Source: Tessaracoccus sp.
GTDB lineage: Bacteria > Actinomycetota > Actinomycetes > Propionibacteriales > Propionibacteriaceae
NCBI RefSeq assembly: GCF_016714275.1
Contig: NZ_JADJNP010000001.1
Location: forward strand, 620,001-684,000
Length of the DNA stretch: 64,000 bases
Direction of reading: 5' to 3'
Shown: one piece after another, positions 27,446 through 35,148 of the stretch
Position numbering within the stretch: position 1 is the stretch's first letter
How the letters are laid out: every line of letters starts with the position of its first letter
Notes under the pieces: model-generated
The model's input: the letters and a program-made list of their open reading frames with translations, nothing else
Told to the model about the DNA's origin: nothing
The model's database searches: none
Position numbers and translations under genes: made by a program

Positions 27446-28394
27446 AGAACCCGAGGCCGGCGGCGACCTCGCGAATGTGCGCGGCGCTCGCCTGCAAGCC
27501 TCGCAACTCCATCGCGTTGACCGACGGCTCGAGCGTGCGCAGCACACCGTGACGGCCGACGACGCTCGGGACCGACATGCACACGTCCGAGATGCCGTGC
27601 CAGCCGTCCAGCCGGGAGGCGACGGGGAGGACGGCGTGCTCGTCGCGCAGGATCGCCTCGAGGATGCGGCTGCCGGCCACTCCGATGGCGTAGTTGGTGG
27701 CGCCCTTGCCCTCGATGACCTCGTAGGCCGCGTCGATCGTCTGCCGGGTGATGACGTCGCGGCGCCCGCGGCCGAGCTTGCCCGTCTGCTCCTCCCACTC
27801 CAGCAGCGGCACCCCGCCGATGGAGGCGGTGCTCCACATGGGCACCTCGGAGTCGCCGTGCTCACCGCAGATGACGGCGTGAACGCTGCTGATGGCCACC
27901 TCGCACTCGCTGGCGATCAGCCACCGCAGGCGGGAGGAGTCGAGCACGGTGCCGGAGCCGATGACCCGCCCGGAGGGCAGCCCGGAGATCTTCAGCGCGG
28001 CCTGCGTGATGACGTCGACGGGGTTGGTGACGAGCAGCAGGACGGCGTCGGGTGACTGCTCGACGATGCCGGGGACGATCTTCTTCATCAGGTCGACGGT
28101 CTTGCCCGCCAGATCCATGCGGGTCTCCCCGGGCTGCTGCTTCGCGCCGGCGGTGATCACGACGATATCGGAGCCCTGCGTGACGGCGACGTCGGACGAC
28201 CCGCTGATCCGCGCCGGCGGCATGAACGCGGCGCCGTGGGCGAGGTCGAGCGCCTCCGCGCGGACCTTCTTCTCGTTGATGTCCTGTAGCGCGACCTCCG
28301 AGGCCAGGCCGTTGATCAGTGCCGCATAGGCGAGAGACGTGCCGACGGCACCCGCCCCGACGATGGACAGTTTCGTCCCCTTGCGCGTACCCAT
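27444..28394 (-). CDS. ldh: L-lactate dehydrogenase
   Basis: The 316-residue enzyme interconverts pyruvate and L-lactate with NAD(H) in the cytosol. Seen are the Rossmann motif LSIVGAGAVGTSLAYA, the substrate-binding Arg in GAKQQPGETRMDL, LLVTNPVDVITQ, and the catalytic His in AVICGEHGDSEVPMWS. Gln at the GAKQ(Q)PGE specificity loop favours lactate over malate dehydrogenase. AAAGG precedes the ATG. It stands alone between the CHAT gene and the 167-bp repeat, so its promoter must lie within 30 nt of the start or inside the repeat. Confidence 0.95.
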   Translation of the reverse strand: MGTRKGTKLSIVGAGAVGTSLAYAALINGLASEVALQDINEKKVRAEALDLAHGAAFMPPARISGSSDVAVTQGSDIVVITAGAKQQPGETRMDLAGKTVDLMKKIVPGIVEQSPDAVLLLVTNPVDVITQAALKISGLPSGRVIGSGTVLDSSRLRWLIASECEVAISSVHAVICGEHGDSEVPMWSTASIGGVPLLEWEEQTGKLGRGRRDVITRQTIDAAYEVIEGKGATNYAIGVAGSRILEAILRDEHAVLPVASRLDGWHGISDVCMSVPSVVGRHGVLRTLEPSVNAMELRGLQASAAHIREVAAGLGF

Positions 28395-28425
28395 GTGCTC
28401 GCCTTTCTGTAGACGAGCATGATCC

Positions 28426-28592
28426 TAGTGGCCCGTCGCGCCTGAAGGTGCGGATCAGGACGCGGCGTCAGGCGGGATGAGTGACAAGGCGGAGGAGGGA
28501 GTCATAGCGGCGCACTACGTCGACCGACGACAACGACGTCAATCGCCCGCATGGCGCCGCGTACCCGCGCATTTAGGCGCGACGGGCCACTA
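28426..28592. repeat. 167-bp structured repeat element, copy 1
   Basis: Begins TAGTGGCCCGTCGCGCCT and ends with the complementary AGGCGCGACGGGCCACTA; the terminal inverted repeats run about 27 bp with a few mismatches. The interior holds a purine tract (AAGGCGGAGGAGGGAG) and GACGACAACGACGTC. Copy 2 at 63062-63228 has the same length and about 93% identity by my count. It occupies most of the ldh-hspR spacer, and its right end supplies the hspR stop codon. Flanking TA fits a TA-targeting miniature element. Confidence 0.9.
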
Positions 28593-29015
28593 ACGCCCCG
28601 ACGCGGGCGGCAGGGCGAGCGGTGAGACGGGGCGGAACCGGCCATGGTGGACGGCACCGCCGGACTCCGCTGTGAAGATTCGCCGGGCCGCGTCGTCGGA
28701 CTGGACGCGGCGCAGCGTCTCGGTGAGGCGCTCGATCTGGTCGTGCAGCGCGTCGACATCCGCCTCGAGCGCGAGGATGCGGCGGATGCCCTCCAGGTTG
28801 ATGCCCTCGACCTGGCTCAGCTGCTGCACGTGGCGCAGCTTGGCGACGTCGCGCAGGGAGTACCGACGGCCCCGGCCCCGGGCGCGCTGAGGCACCACGA
28901 GGCCGAGCCGGTCGTAGCCGCGCAGGGTCTGCGCGTGCATGTCCGCGAGCGACGCCGCCACCGACACCGGGAAAACCGCGGCGTCGGGGTCGAACGGCTG
29001 GAGGTGCTGGCTCAT
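28590..29015 (-). CDS. hspR: Heat-shock repressor HspR (MerR family)
   Basis: The 141-residue MerR-type protein has the N-terminal winged helix (FPVSVAASLADMHAQTLRGY, then RGRGRRYSLRDVAKLRHVQQ) and a coiled coil (about residues 80-105). HspR binds HAIR sites with DnaK as co-repressor and silences the dnaK and clpB promoters; HAIR sites occur at both in this window. It is the last gene of the operon, 10 nt after dnaJ, the standard actinobacterial position. Its TAG stop is formed by the terminal bases of the 167-bp repeat, so the last residues may have been altered by that insertion. Confidence 0.94.
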   Translation of the reverse strand: MSQHLQPFDPDAAVFPVSVAASLADMHAQTLRGYDRLGLVVPQRARGRGRRYSLRDVAKLRHVQQLSQVEGINLEGIRRILALEADVDALHDQIERLTETLRRVQSDDAARRIFTAESGGAVHHGRFRPVSPLALPPASGR

Positions 29016-29025
29016 CGCGCCGCCG

Positions 29026-30186
29026 TCACCCGCCGAAGAGCGCGTCGCGAGGGTTGGCCTGCGGCGCCTTCTCGGCGTACTCCTTGAGCGCGGCCTTCGC
29101 CTCGTCGCTCAGCGAGTCCGGCACGGCGACCTTGATGGTGACCAGGAGGTCCCCGGAAGAGCCGTCCTTCTTCTTCGCACCCTTGCCGCGGACGCGCATG
29201 GTGCGCCCGTTCGGGGTGCCCGCGGGGATCCGCAGCCGGACCCTGGCGCCCTGCAGCGTCGGTATCTCGATCTCCGCTCCCAGCGACGCCTCGGCGAACG
29301 TGACGGGGACCTCGAGCGTGAGGTTGGACCCGCTGCGGCCGAACAGCTTGTGCGCGGCCACGTGCACGGTGACGTACAGGTCTCCAGGCTCGCCGCCGTT
29401 CTCGCCGGGCGCGCCCTTGCCCTTCAGCCGGATGCGCTGCCCGTCCTCGACGCCCGCCGGGATACGGACCTGCATCGTCTTCGTCGACTTGCCGCGACCC
29501 GAGCCGCCGCAGTCGGGGCAGGGGTCGTCGACGATGAGGCCGCGACCGAGGCAGTCCTCGCATGGCTCGCTGAGCTGGAACACGCCTCCGGACTGCGTCG
29601 AACGCATACCCGAACCCTCACAGGTGGGGCAGACACGCGGCAGCGTTCCCGCCTTCGCGCCGGTCCCCCGGCAGGCCGCGCACGGCTGGTCGGAGACCGT
29701 GCGCAGCGTGATCGTCGTTCCCTCGACGGCCTGCTCGAACGAGATGCTCGCCTCGCCCTCGATGTTGGCTCCCCGACGAGGCCCGCGACCCGATGCTCGA
29801 CGCGTCGCGCCGCTGTTGAACAGTCCGCCGAAGATGTCGCCGAGGTTCTGTCCCGCGCCGCCACCCTGGGCGCCGCTGCGGAACAGGTCCTCGAACCCGC
29901 CCGGCTGCGCGCCTGGTCGCTGGCCGGGACGGCCGAACGGGAACCCTCCGCCGAAAAGGCTCCGGGTCTCGTCGTACTCCTTGCGCTTGTCGGGGTCGCT
30001 CAGCACCGCGTTGGCCTCGGACGCCTCCTTGAAGCGCGCCTCGGCCAACTTGTCGTCAGGGTTCTGATCCGGGTGGTTATCCCGGGCGATCTTGCGGAAC
30101 GCCTTCTTGATCTCGTCTGCGGACGCGTTCTTGGAGACGCCGAGAACCTTGTAGTAGTCCTTCTCGACCCAGTCCTTCTGACTCAC
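29026..30186 (-). CDS. dnaJ: Co-chaperone DnaJ (type I Hsp40)
   Basis: The 386-residue protein stimulates DnaK ATPase and delivers substrates. It has the J domain with HPD (ARDNHPDQNP, about residues 33-40), a Gly/Phe-rich linker (GGGFPFGRPGQR), four zinc motifs (CAACRGTG, CPTCEGSG, CEDCLGRG, CPDCGGSG) and two C-terminal beta domains. Start is GTG 30186. Between grpE and dnaJ lies an 87-nt spacer holding a dispersed repeat, unusual within this operon. Confidence 0.95.
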   Translation of the reverse strand: MSQKDWVEKDYYKVLGVSKNASADEIKKAFRKIARDNHPDQNPDDKLAEARFKEASEANAVLSDPDKRKEYDETRSLFGGGFPFGRPGQRPGAQPGGFEDLFRSGAQGGGAGQNLGDIFGGLFNSGATRRASGRGPRRGANIEGEASISFEQAVEGTTITLRTVSDQPCAACRGTGAKAGTLPRVCPTCEGSGMRSTQSGGVFQLSEPCEDCLGRGLIVDDPCPDCGGSGRGKSTKTMQVRIPAGVEDGQRIRLKGKGAPGENGGEPGDLYVTVHVAAHKLFGRSGSNLTLEVPVTFAEASLGAEIEIPTLQGARVRLRIPAGTPNGRTMRVRGKGAKKKDGSSGDLLVTIKVAVPDSLSDEAKAALKEYAEKAPQANPRDALFGG

Positions 30187-30214
30187 TTCTCGCTCATCTC
30201 CTCAATCCCGTTTC

Positions 30215-30266
30215 TTGGTTTCGACACGACGGCTCGCTAGCGCTCGCGCGTCGGCTCAACCAGCGG
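30215..30266. repeat. Dispersed repeat copy inside the chaperone operon
   Basis: TTGGTTTCGACACGACGG, the palindrome-bearing CGCTAGCGCTCGCG and GGCTCAACCAGCGG match the two facing elements at 6891-7023. The copy sits between grpE and dnaJ and can form a stem within the mRNA. Confidence 0.85.
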
Positions 30267-30273
30267 CCCCGGC

Positions 30274-30819
30274 TCAGGGGTTCGCCACCGCGACGCGCGC
30301 GGGGCGGATCACGCGGCCACCCAGCTCATAGCCCTGCTGCATGACCTGCGAAACCGTGACGACCTCGACGGGCTGATCCATCGGGACCGCCATCAGCGCC
30401 TCGTGGCGCACCGGGTCGAACGCGTCGCCGACCTCACCGAACGCGACCAACCCATGCCGGGCCGTCACCTTCTCGAGTTCGTCGGCCACCAGCTTGAACC
30501 CGCCGGCGACGTCGTCGTGCTGCTTCGCCAGCGCGATCGAGTCGAGAACGGGCAGGAAGTCGCTGAGCACCCGCTCGATACCGGCCTGGCGGGCCAGGTC
30601 GCGGTCGCGGTCCACGCGCTTCTTGTAGTTGACGTACTCGGCCTGCAGGCGCTGCAGGTCGGAGGTGCGCTCGGCGACCAGCGCCTCCAACTCCGCCTCT
30701 CGGTCGACGACGGCGACCTCCTCGGCCGTCACCTCGGGCGAAACGCCCTCGGGCGAGGGTGCCGCGGTGGCACCCTCGCCCAGAGCCTCGCCGTTCTGAT
30801 CGAACTGCGAATCGGTCAC
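30274..30819 (-). CDS. grpE: Nucleotide exchange factor GrpE
   Basis: The 181-residue protein releases ADP from DnaK. A long coiled coil (about residues 35-75, ALVAERTSDLQRLQAEYVNY) is followed by the typical LARQAGIERVLSDFLPVLDS and the C-terminal VMQQGYELGGRVIRPARVAV, which is the GrpE signature. The start is GTG 30819, overlapping the dnaK stop as GTGA. The acidic N terminus is disordered, as is usual in actinobacteria. Confidence 0.95.
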   Translation of the reverse strand: MTDSQFDQNGEALGEGATAAPSPEGVSPEVTAEEVAVVDREAELEALVAERTSDLQRLQAEYVNYKKRVDRDRDLARQAGIERVLSDFLPVLDSIALAKQHDDVAGGFKLVADELEKVTARHGLVAFGEVGDAFDPVRHEALMAVPMDQPVEVVTVSQVMQQGYELGGRVIRPARVAVANP

Positions 30820-32657
30820 TTGTCGTCCTTCTCCTCGTCGACGATCTCCGCCTCGACGACGTCGTCGTCACCGGCAGCCTCGGCGTCCTCGGCCGGAGCC
30901 GACTCCTGCGCCTTGGCCTGGGCCGCGGCGTAGATCGCCTGGCCCATGGAGGCGGCCTTGGTGTTGAGGTCGTCGATGGCGGCCTTGACCACGTCGTTGT
31001 CCTCGCCCTTCAGGGCCTCCTTCAGGGCCTCGGTCGCCTCGACGACCGGGGCCTTGACGTCCTCGCCGATGGTATCGGCGTGCTCGGCGAGCAGCTTCTC
31101 GGTGCGGAACACCAGCGCGTCGCCCTCGTTGCGCATGTCGACGGCCTCGCGGCGCTTGCGGTCCTCCTCGGCGTGCGCCTCGGCGTCCTTGACCATCTTG
31201 TCGATGTCCTCCTTGCCGAGGGCGGAGCCGCCGGTCACGGTCATCGACTGCTCCTTGCCGGTGGCGAGGTCCTTCGCGGCGACGTGCACGATGCCGTTGG
31301 CGTCGATGTCGAAGGTCACCTCGATCTGCGGGACGGAGCGGGGCGCGGGCAGGATGCCGGTCAGCTCGAAGTTGCCGAGCGACTTGTTGTCGCGAGCGAA
31401 TTCGCGCTCGCCCTGGTACACCTGGATCATCACGGAGGGCTGGTTGTCCTCGGCCGTGGTGAACACCTCGGAGCGCTTGGTCGGGATGGTGGTGTTGCGC
31501 TCGATGATCTTGGTCATCACGCCGCCCTTGGTCTCGATGCCGAGGCTGAGGGGGGTGACGTCGAGGAGCAGCACGTCCTTGACCTCGCCCTTGAGCACGC
31601 CGGCCTGGAGCGAGGCGCCGAGGGCGACGACCTCGTCGGGGTTGACGCCCTTGTTGGGCTCCTTGCCGCCGGTCAGCTCCTTGACGAGCTCCGCGACGGC
31701 GGGCATGCGGGTCGAGCCGCCGACGAGCAGGACCGTATCGATCTTGTTGACCGAGGTCTTGGCGTCGGAGATGACCGCGTTGAACGGGGCGCGGCAGCGG
31801 TCGAGCAGGTGCTGGGTCATGCGCTGGAACTCGGAGCGGGTCAGCTTCTCGTCGAGGTGCAGCGGCCCCTCGGCGGAGGCGGTAATGTAAGGCAGGTTGA
31901 TCGAGGTCTCCGAGGCGGAGCTCAGCTCGATCTTCGCGCGCTCGGCGGCCTCCTGGAGACGCTGGCGGGCCATCTTGTCTTTGAGCAGGTCGACGCCGTG
32001 CTTGTTCTTGAACTGCGTGGCCAGCCACTCGACGACCACGTGGTCCCAGTCGTCGCCGCCGAGGCGGTTGTCGCCCTTTGTGGCCTTGACCTCGAACACG
32101 CCGTCGGCGATGTCGAGCAGCGAGACGTCGAACGTGCCGCCGCCGAGGTCGAACACGAGAACGGTCTGCTCCTGCTCGGACTTGTCGAGGCCGTAGGCCA
32201 GCGCAGCAGCCGTGGGCTCGTTGATAATGCGGTCAACCGTGAGGCCCGCGATCTCGCCGGCCTCCTTGGTGGCCTGGCGCTCGGCGTCGGAGAAGTACGC
32301 GGGAACGGTGATGACGGCGTTGGTGACCGCCTCACCGAGGTACGCCTCGGCGTCGCGCTTCAGCTTCTGCAGCACGAACGCGGAGATCTGCTGGGGACGG
32401 TAGTCCTTGCCGTCGACGGTGACCTTCCAGTCAGTGCCCATGTGGCGCTTGACGGAACGGATGGTGCGGTCGACGTTGGTGACCGCCTGACGCTTGGCGA
32501 CCTCGCCGACGAGGACCTCGCCGGAAGGGGTGAACGCGACGACGGACGGCGTGGTGCGCGCGCCCTCGGCGTTGGGGATGACGGTGGGCTCGCCGCCCTC
32601 GAGGACGGCGACGACCGAGTTGGTGGTGCCGAGGTCAATGCCTACTGCACGAGCCAT
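30816..32657 (-). CDS. dnaK: Hsp70 chaperone DnaK
   Basis: The 613-residue chaperone has the ATPase domain with VGIDLGTTNSVVAVLEGGEP, LVFDLGGGTFDVSLLDI and VLLVGGSTRMPAVAELV, the substrate domain after the DVTPLSLGIET linker, and an acidic C-terminal tail ending in DDK. It folds nascent and stressed proteins with DnaJ and GrpE, and cooperates with ClpB. First gene of dnaK-grpE-dnaJ-hspR. Two HAIR operators lie upstream (32694 and 32749). GGAGGAAAA precedes the ATG. Confidence 0.98.
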   Translation of the reverse strand: MARAVGIDLGTTNSVVAVLEGGEPTVIPNAEGARTTPSVVAFTPSGEVLVGEVAKRQAVTNVDRTIRSVKRHMGTDWKVTVDGKDYRPQQISAFVLQKLKRDAEAYLGEAVTNAVITVPAYFSDAERQATKEAGEIAGLTVDRIINEPTAAALAYGLDKSEQEQTVLVFDLGGGTFDVSLLDIADGVFEVKATKGDNRLGGDDWDHVVVEWLATQFKNKHGVDLLKDKMARQRLQEAAERAKIELSSASETSINLPYITASAEGPLHLDEKLTRSEFQRMTQHLLDRCRAPFNAVISDAKTSVNKIDTVLLVGGSTRMPAVAELVKELTGGKEPNKGVNPDEVVALGASLQAGVLKGEVKDVLLLDVTPLSLGIETKGGVMTKIIERNTTIPTKRSEVFTTAEDNQPSVMIQVYQGEREFARDNKSLGNFELTGILPAPRSVPQIEVTFDIDANGIVHVAAKDLATGKEQSMTVTGGSALGKEDIDKMVKDAEAHAEEDRKRREAVDMRNEGDALVFRTEKLLAEHADTIGEDVKAPVVEATEALKEALKGEDNDVVKAAIDDLNTKAASMGQAIYAAAQAKAQESAPAEDAEAAGDDDVVEAEIVDEEKDDK

Positions 32658-32693
32658 GAGTTTTCCTCCTGCGGATGGATGTCTAGGTTTTCC

Positions 32694-32714
32694 CTTGAGC
32701 GGGGCTGGCTCAAG
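32694..32714. promoter_or_regulatory. HAIR-like operator, dnaK proximal
   Basis: CTTGAGC, 7 nt, GCTCAAG: a perfect inverted repeat with HspR-site spacing, one symmetric change from consensus (T to C and A to G at the inner base). It lies 37 nt upstream of the dnaK start. Confidence 0.8.
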
Positions 32715-32748
32715 TTAAGCACATGAGCCCGCCACACTCAAGTTCAAG

Positions 32749-32769
32749 ATTGAGTACATCAGACTCAAC
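32749..32769. promoter_or_regulatory. HAIR operator, dnaK distal
   Basis: ATTGAGT, 7 nt, ACTCAAC: close match to CTTGAGT-N7-ACTCAAG. An extra ACTCAAG half-site lies at 32736-32742. On the minus strand the TTGAGT half could be part of the -35 element. Confidence 0.85.
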
Positions 32770-32815
32770 CTTGCGTCCACCGCGTCTATTCCCCTCGGCG
32801 AAGACCCACATCCGG

Positions 32816-35089
32816 TCAGTAAGTGAGGATCAGCGCCTTCACGCCGAATGGGGCAAGGACGACGTCGAGGCGCCCGCCCCGGCCACCGTCGGCCTCGACG
32901 ACGCCGACCTCGTCGGACGTGCCGAGGTCTACGACGGTCGCGCCGACGATCAACTCCTCGGATCGAATGGCCGTCGACGCCTCGCGCTCGGCGAAGTTGA
33001 AGACGCTCACCTGCACGGCGCCGACCGCAAGCCGGTTGACCAGCACGAGGATCGCCGCGTCGTCGGGCTCCGGCACGTCCAGCAGCGCGCCCGTCGCGAT
33101 GCCGTGCGCCTCGCGGAGATGGAGCATCGACGCCAGACGGCTCGCGAACGACTCCGGGTCGTCCAGCTGCGCGCCCAGCGGACCGTACAGCGTCCGCGCC
33201 CGCGGGAGGCCCGACGCCGAGCGCGCCGCCTCCGGGTTGGCACCCATCAGGTCGAACGCGCCGCGCTCGATCCACCGGGTATCCCCGGTGGCGATGAGGT
33301 CGGCGACGTCATCGCGATCGACGGGCAGGGCGCCGACAAGGTCCCATCCGGACAGCGCGAAAACGCCGGGCTGGAGCGCGTTGTACGAGGCCAGCAGGAG
33401 GTGGGCGTCGCGGATGCGGCGCACGTCGTCGTCGGTGATGGCCGCGAGGTCGACGATGCCGAGCGCCGCGGTGATCACCGAGGCCGTCGTCGACGCGATG
33501 CCGTTGGTGGTGAAGATCGCGTTGTACGGCGCGGCCGGGCCGGCCATCCGACGGCGCAGGTCGTCCTGGATCTTCTCGGCCAGCTCCGCGCCAAGGTACT
33601 CGACGCCGCCGAGAAGATAGGTGTCGGAACGGTGCACCGTTGCGAAGTGCACCAGCTCGTAGGTGAGCTCGTCGTGGTTCTGCAGCGCGTGCACGAGCGA
33701 GGCCTGGTCGATGCCGATCGAAAGCCCCTCGCGCAGCGTCAACCGCAAGAACCCGGTGTCGGCCATCAGCAGCGCGTGCTGGTAGGCGGGGCGGGTGACG
33801 AAGTCGTAGGAGAGGTCGGGGCCCGCGGCCGACGTCGCGCGGATCGCGTCCATCGACAGGTTCAGCTCCTGGAAGGTGAACCCGCCGACCTTGCGCACCA
33901 TCGACCCGATCAGCTGGTTCGCGGCCACCGACAACGGATGACCTTCGGACCAGGCCGGGCCCTCGTCGTCCTCGCTGGCCCGCTCGACGCCGAGGAAGCC
34001 GTTGGCGTCGAGCCTCAGGCCGCCCGCGCCGAGGTCGGTCAGCGCGTGCAGGGCGTCGCCCATCACCAGCCGCATCCCGGCGAACGTGGGGTCGAGCCAG
34101 TTGATCGACGGCTGCCCGTCCTTGAAGTAGTGCAGGTACACCCACCGGTGCGGCTCGCCGAGGGTGTCGACAACCGCCGCCGTCGCCGACCAGTTCGTCT
34201 CCTTGACGCCGGGCTCGTAGAAGATGACGCGCTGCAGCTCGCCGATGATGAACCCAGCGTCCTTCAGCCGCCGCTCAGCCTCCGCGTCCAGGTTCACCGA
34301 GTCGCGCCCCGGGGGCACGTCGGGTAGCAGATGCCACGCCTCCCTCGGGATGTCGATCATGTGGTAAATGCCCGGGTAGTCGCCGTGGTTCATCTCGGCG
34401 AGGCGGAAGTCCGCGCCCTTTCCGGTGTGTGCGGGGACGAGGTCGTCGATGATCGTCGCCCCATGCGAGGCCGCCGTCGCCTGCATGGCACGGCATTCAT
34501 CCTCGGTCCCGAACAGCGGGTCGATGGTCATGGAGATCCGGTCGAAGTGGCCGTCGATCGACGGGGTGTGCCGCCAGCCCGAGATGCCGCCTGCCAGCTT
34601 GACCGGCCCCGTGTGGACCGCGCGGATGCCGATCCTCGCGAACGCCGCCCACAACGCCTCCGACCCCAGGGCCTTGAGGAATGACTCCCCGTCGGCGGTG
34701 ATCTGCGACAGCGGGTAGGCCGTGAACCACACCGAGGCCGTGTCGACGGCACGGCGGGGATGCGGGCTGGCGTAGGCCTGGCTCCACATCTCGGGGCGGC
34801 CCGAGAGCTGGCGGCTGAGCGTCTTCGCGTCGCCGAGCATCGCGTGATTCTCGAGCCACTCGACATAGGCGCGGTTCGTGGCGACGGGCTCGAAGGGCGG
34901 CACGAGCGACCCGCTCGGCGCAAGCCTCCGCCTGGCCCGCGGCCGCAAGGCCCGGGGTCGCGCCGGGTAGAACGCCTCGTCGAAGTTGATCTCCCTTTCG
35001 ACCGCGTCGGCGACCGCCGGATGGGCCTCCAGGACACCCGGTGCCGGAATCGGGATGGTATCGGCGTGCGGCTCGTGCTCTTCGCTCAC
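32816..35089 (-). CDS. GH13-family alpha-glucan enzyme (trehalose synthase/amylase-like)
   Basis: The 757-residue protein has a GH13 barrel: the Asp nucleophile in GGLRLDANGFLGVE, the acid/base Glu in FTFQELNLSMD and the third carboxylate in LQNHDELTYEL, plus an N-terminal helical extension (1-110) and a C-terminal beta domain. GH13 enzymes cleave or isomerise alpha-glucosidic bonds; the exact reaction (maltose-trehalose isomerisation, amylase or glucosyl transfer) cannot be settled here. GTG 35089 follows AAGGAG and is preferred over a start 14 codons earlier. No signal peptide, so cytosolic. It is 47 nt from the distal HAIR site but on the same strand as, and upstream of, dnaK. Confidence 0.75.
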   Translation of the reverse strand: MSEEHEPHADTIPIPAPGVLEAHPAVADAVEREINFDEAFYPARPRALRPRARRRLAPSGSLVPPFEPVATNRAYVEWLENHAMLGDAKTLSRQLSGRPEMWSQAYASPHPRRAVDTASVWFTAYPLSQITADGESFLKALGSEALWAAFARIGIRAVHTGPVKLAGGISGWRHTPSIDGHFDRISMTIDPLFGTEDECRAMQATAASHGATIIDDLVPAHTGKGADFRLAEMNHGDYPGIYHMIDIPREAWHLLPDVPPGRDSVNLDAEAERRLKDAGFIIGELQRVIFYEPGVKETNWSATAAVVDTLGEPHRWVYLHYFKDGQPSINWLDPTFAGMRLVMGDALHALTDLGAGGLRLDANGFLGVERASEDDEGPAWSEGHPLSVAANQLIGSMVRKVGGFTFQELNLSMDAIRATSAAGPDLSYDFVTRPAYQHALLMADTGFLRLTLREGLSIGIDQASLVHALQNHDELTYELVHFATVHRSDTYLLGGVEYLGAELAEKIQDDLRRRMAGPAAPYNAIFTTNGIASTTASVITAALGIVDLAAITDDDVRRIRDAHLLLASYNALQPGVFALSGWDLVGALPVDRDDVADLIATGDTRWIERGAFDLMGANPEAARSASGLPRARTLYGPLGAQLDDPESFASRLASMLHLREAHGIATGALLDVPEPDDAAILVLVNRLAVGAVQVSVFNFAEREASTAIRSEELIVGATVVDLGTSDEVGVVEADGGRGGRLDVVLAPFGVKALILTY

Positions 35090-35148
35090 GGGAGCTCCTT
35101 CCTTGCCAGCGTCAGCGTAGCGGCGCGCCAACCACCGGACGCGTGAAC

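Noticed and set aside
28502..28759. Two predicted small proteins ending in the same MRAIDVVVVG peptide (here and near 63156-63614)
   Set aside because: The shared peptide comes from the 167-bp repeat present in both places; the rest of each frame is a shadow of hspR or dcd.
30759..32726. A 655-codon open frame opposite dnaK
   Set aside because: It is an antisense shadow caused by GC-rich codon bias; dnaK on the other strand is unmistakable and the antisense product is a Leu/Gly/Asp-rich string without domains.
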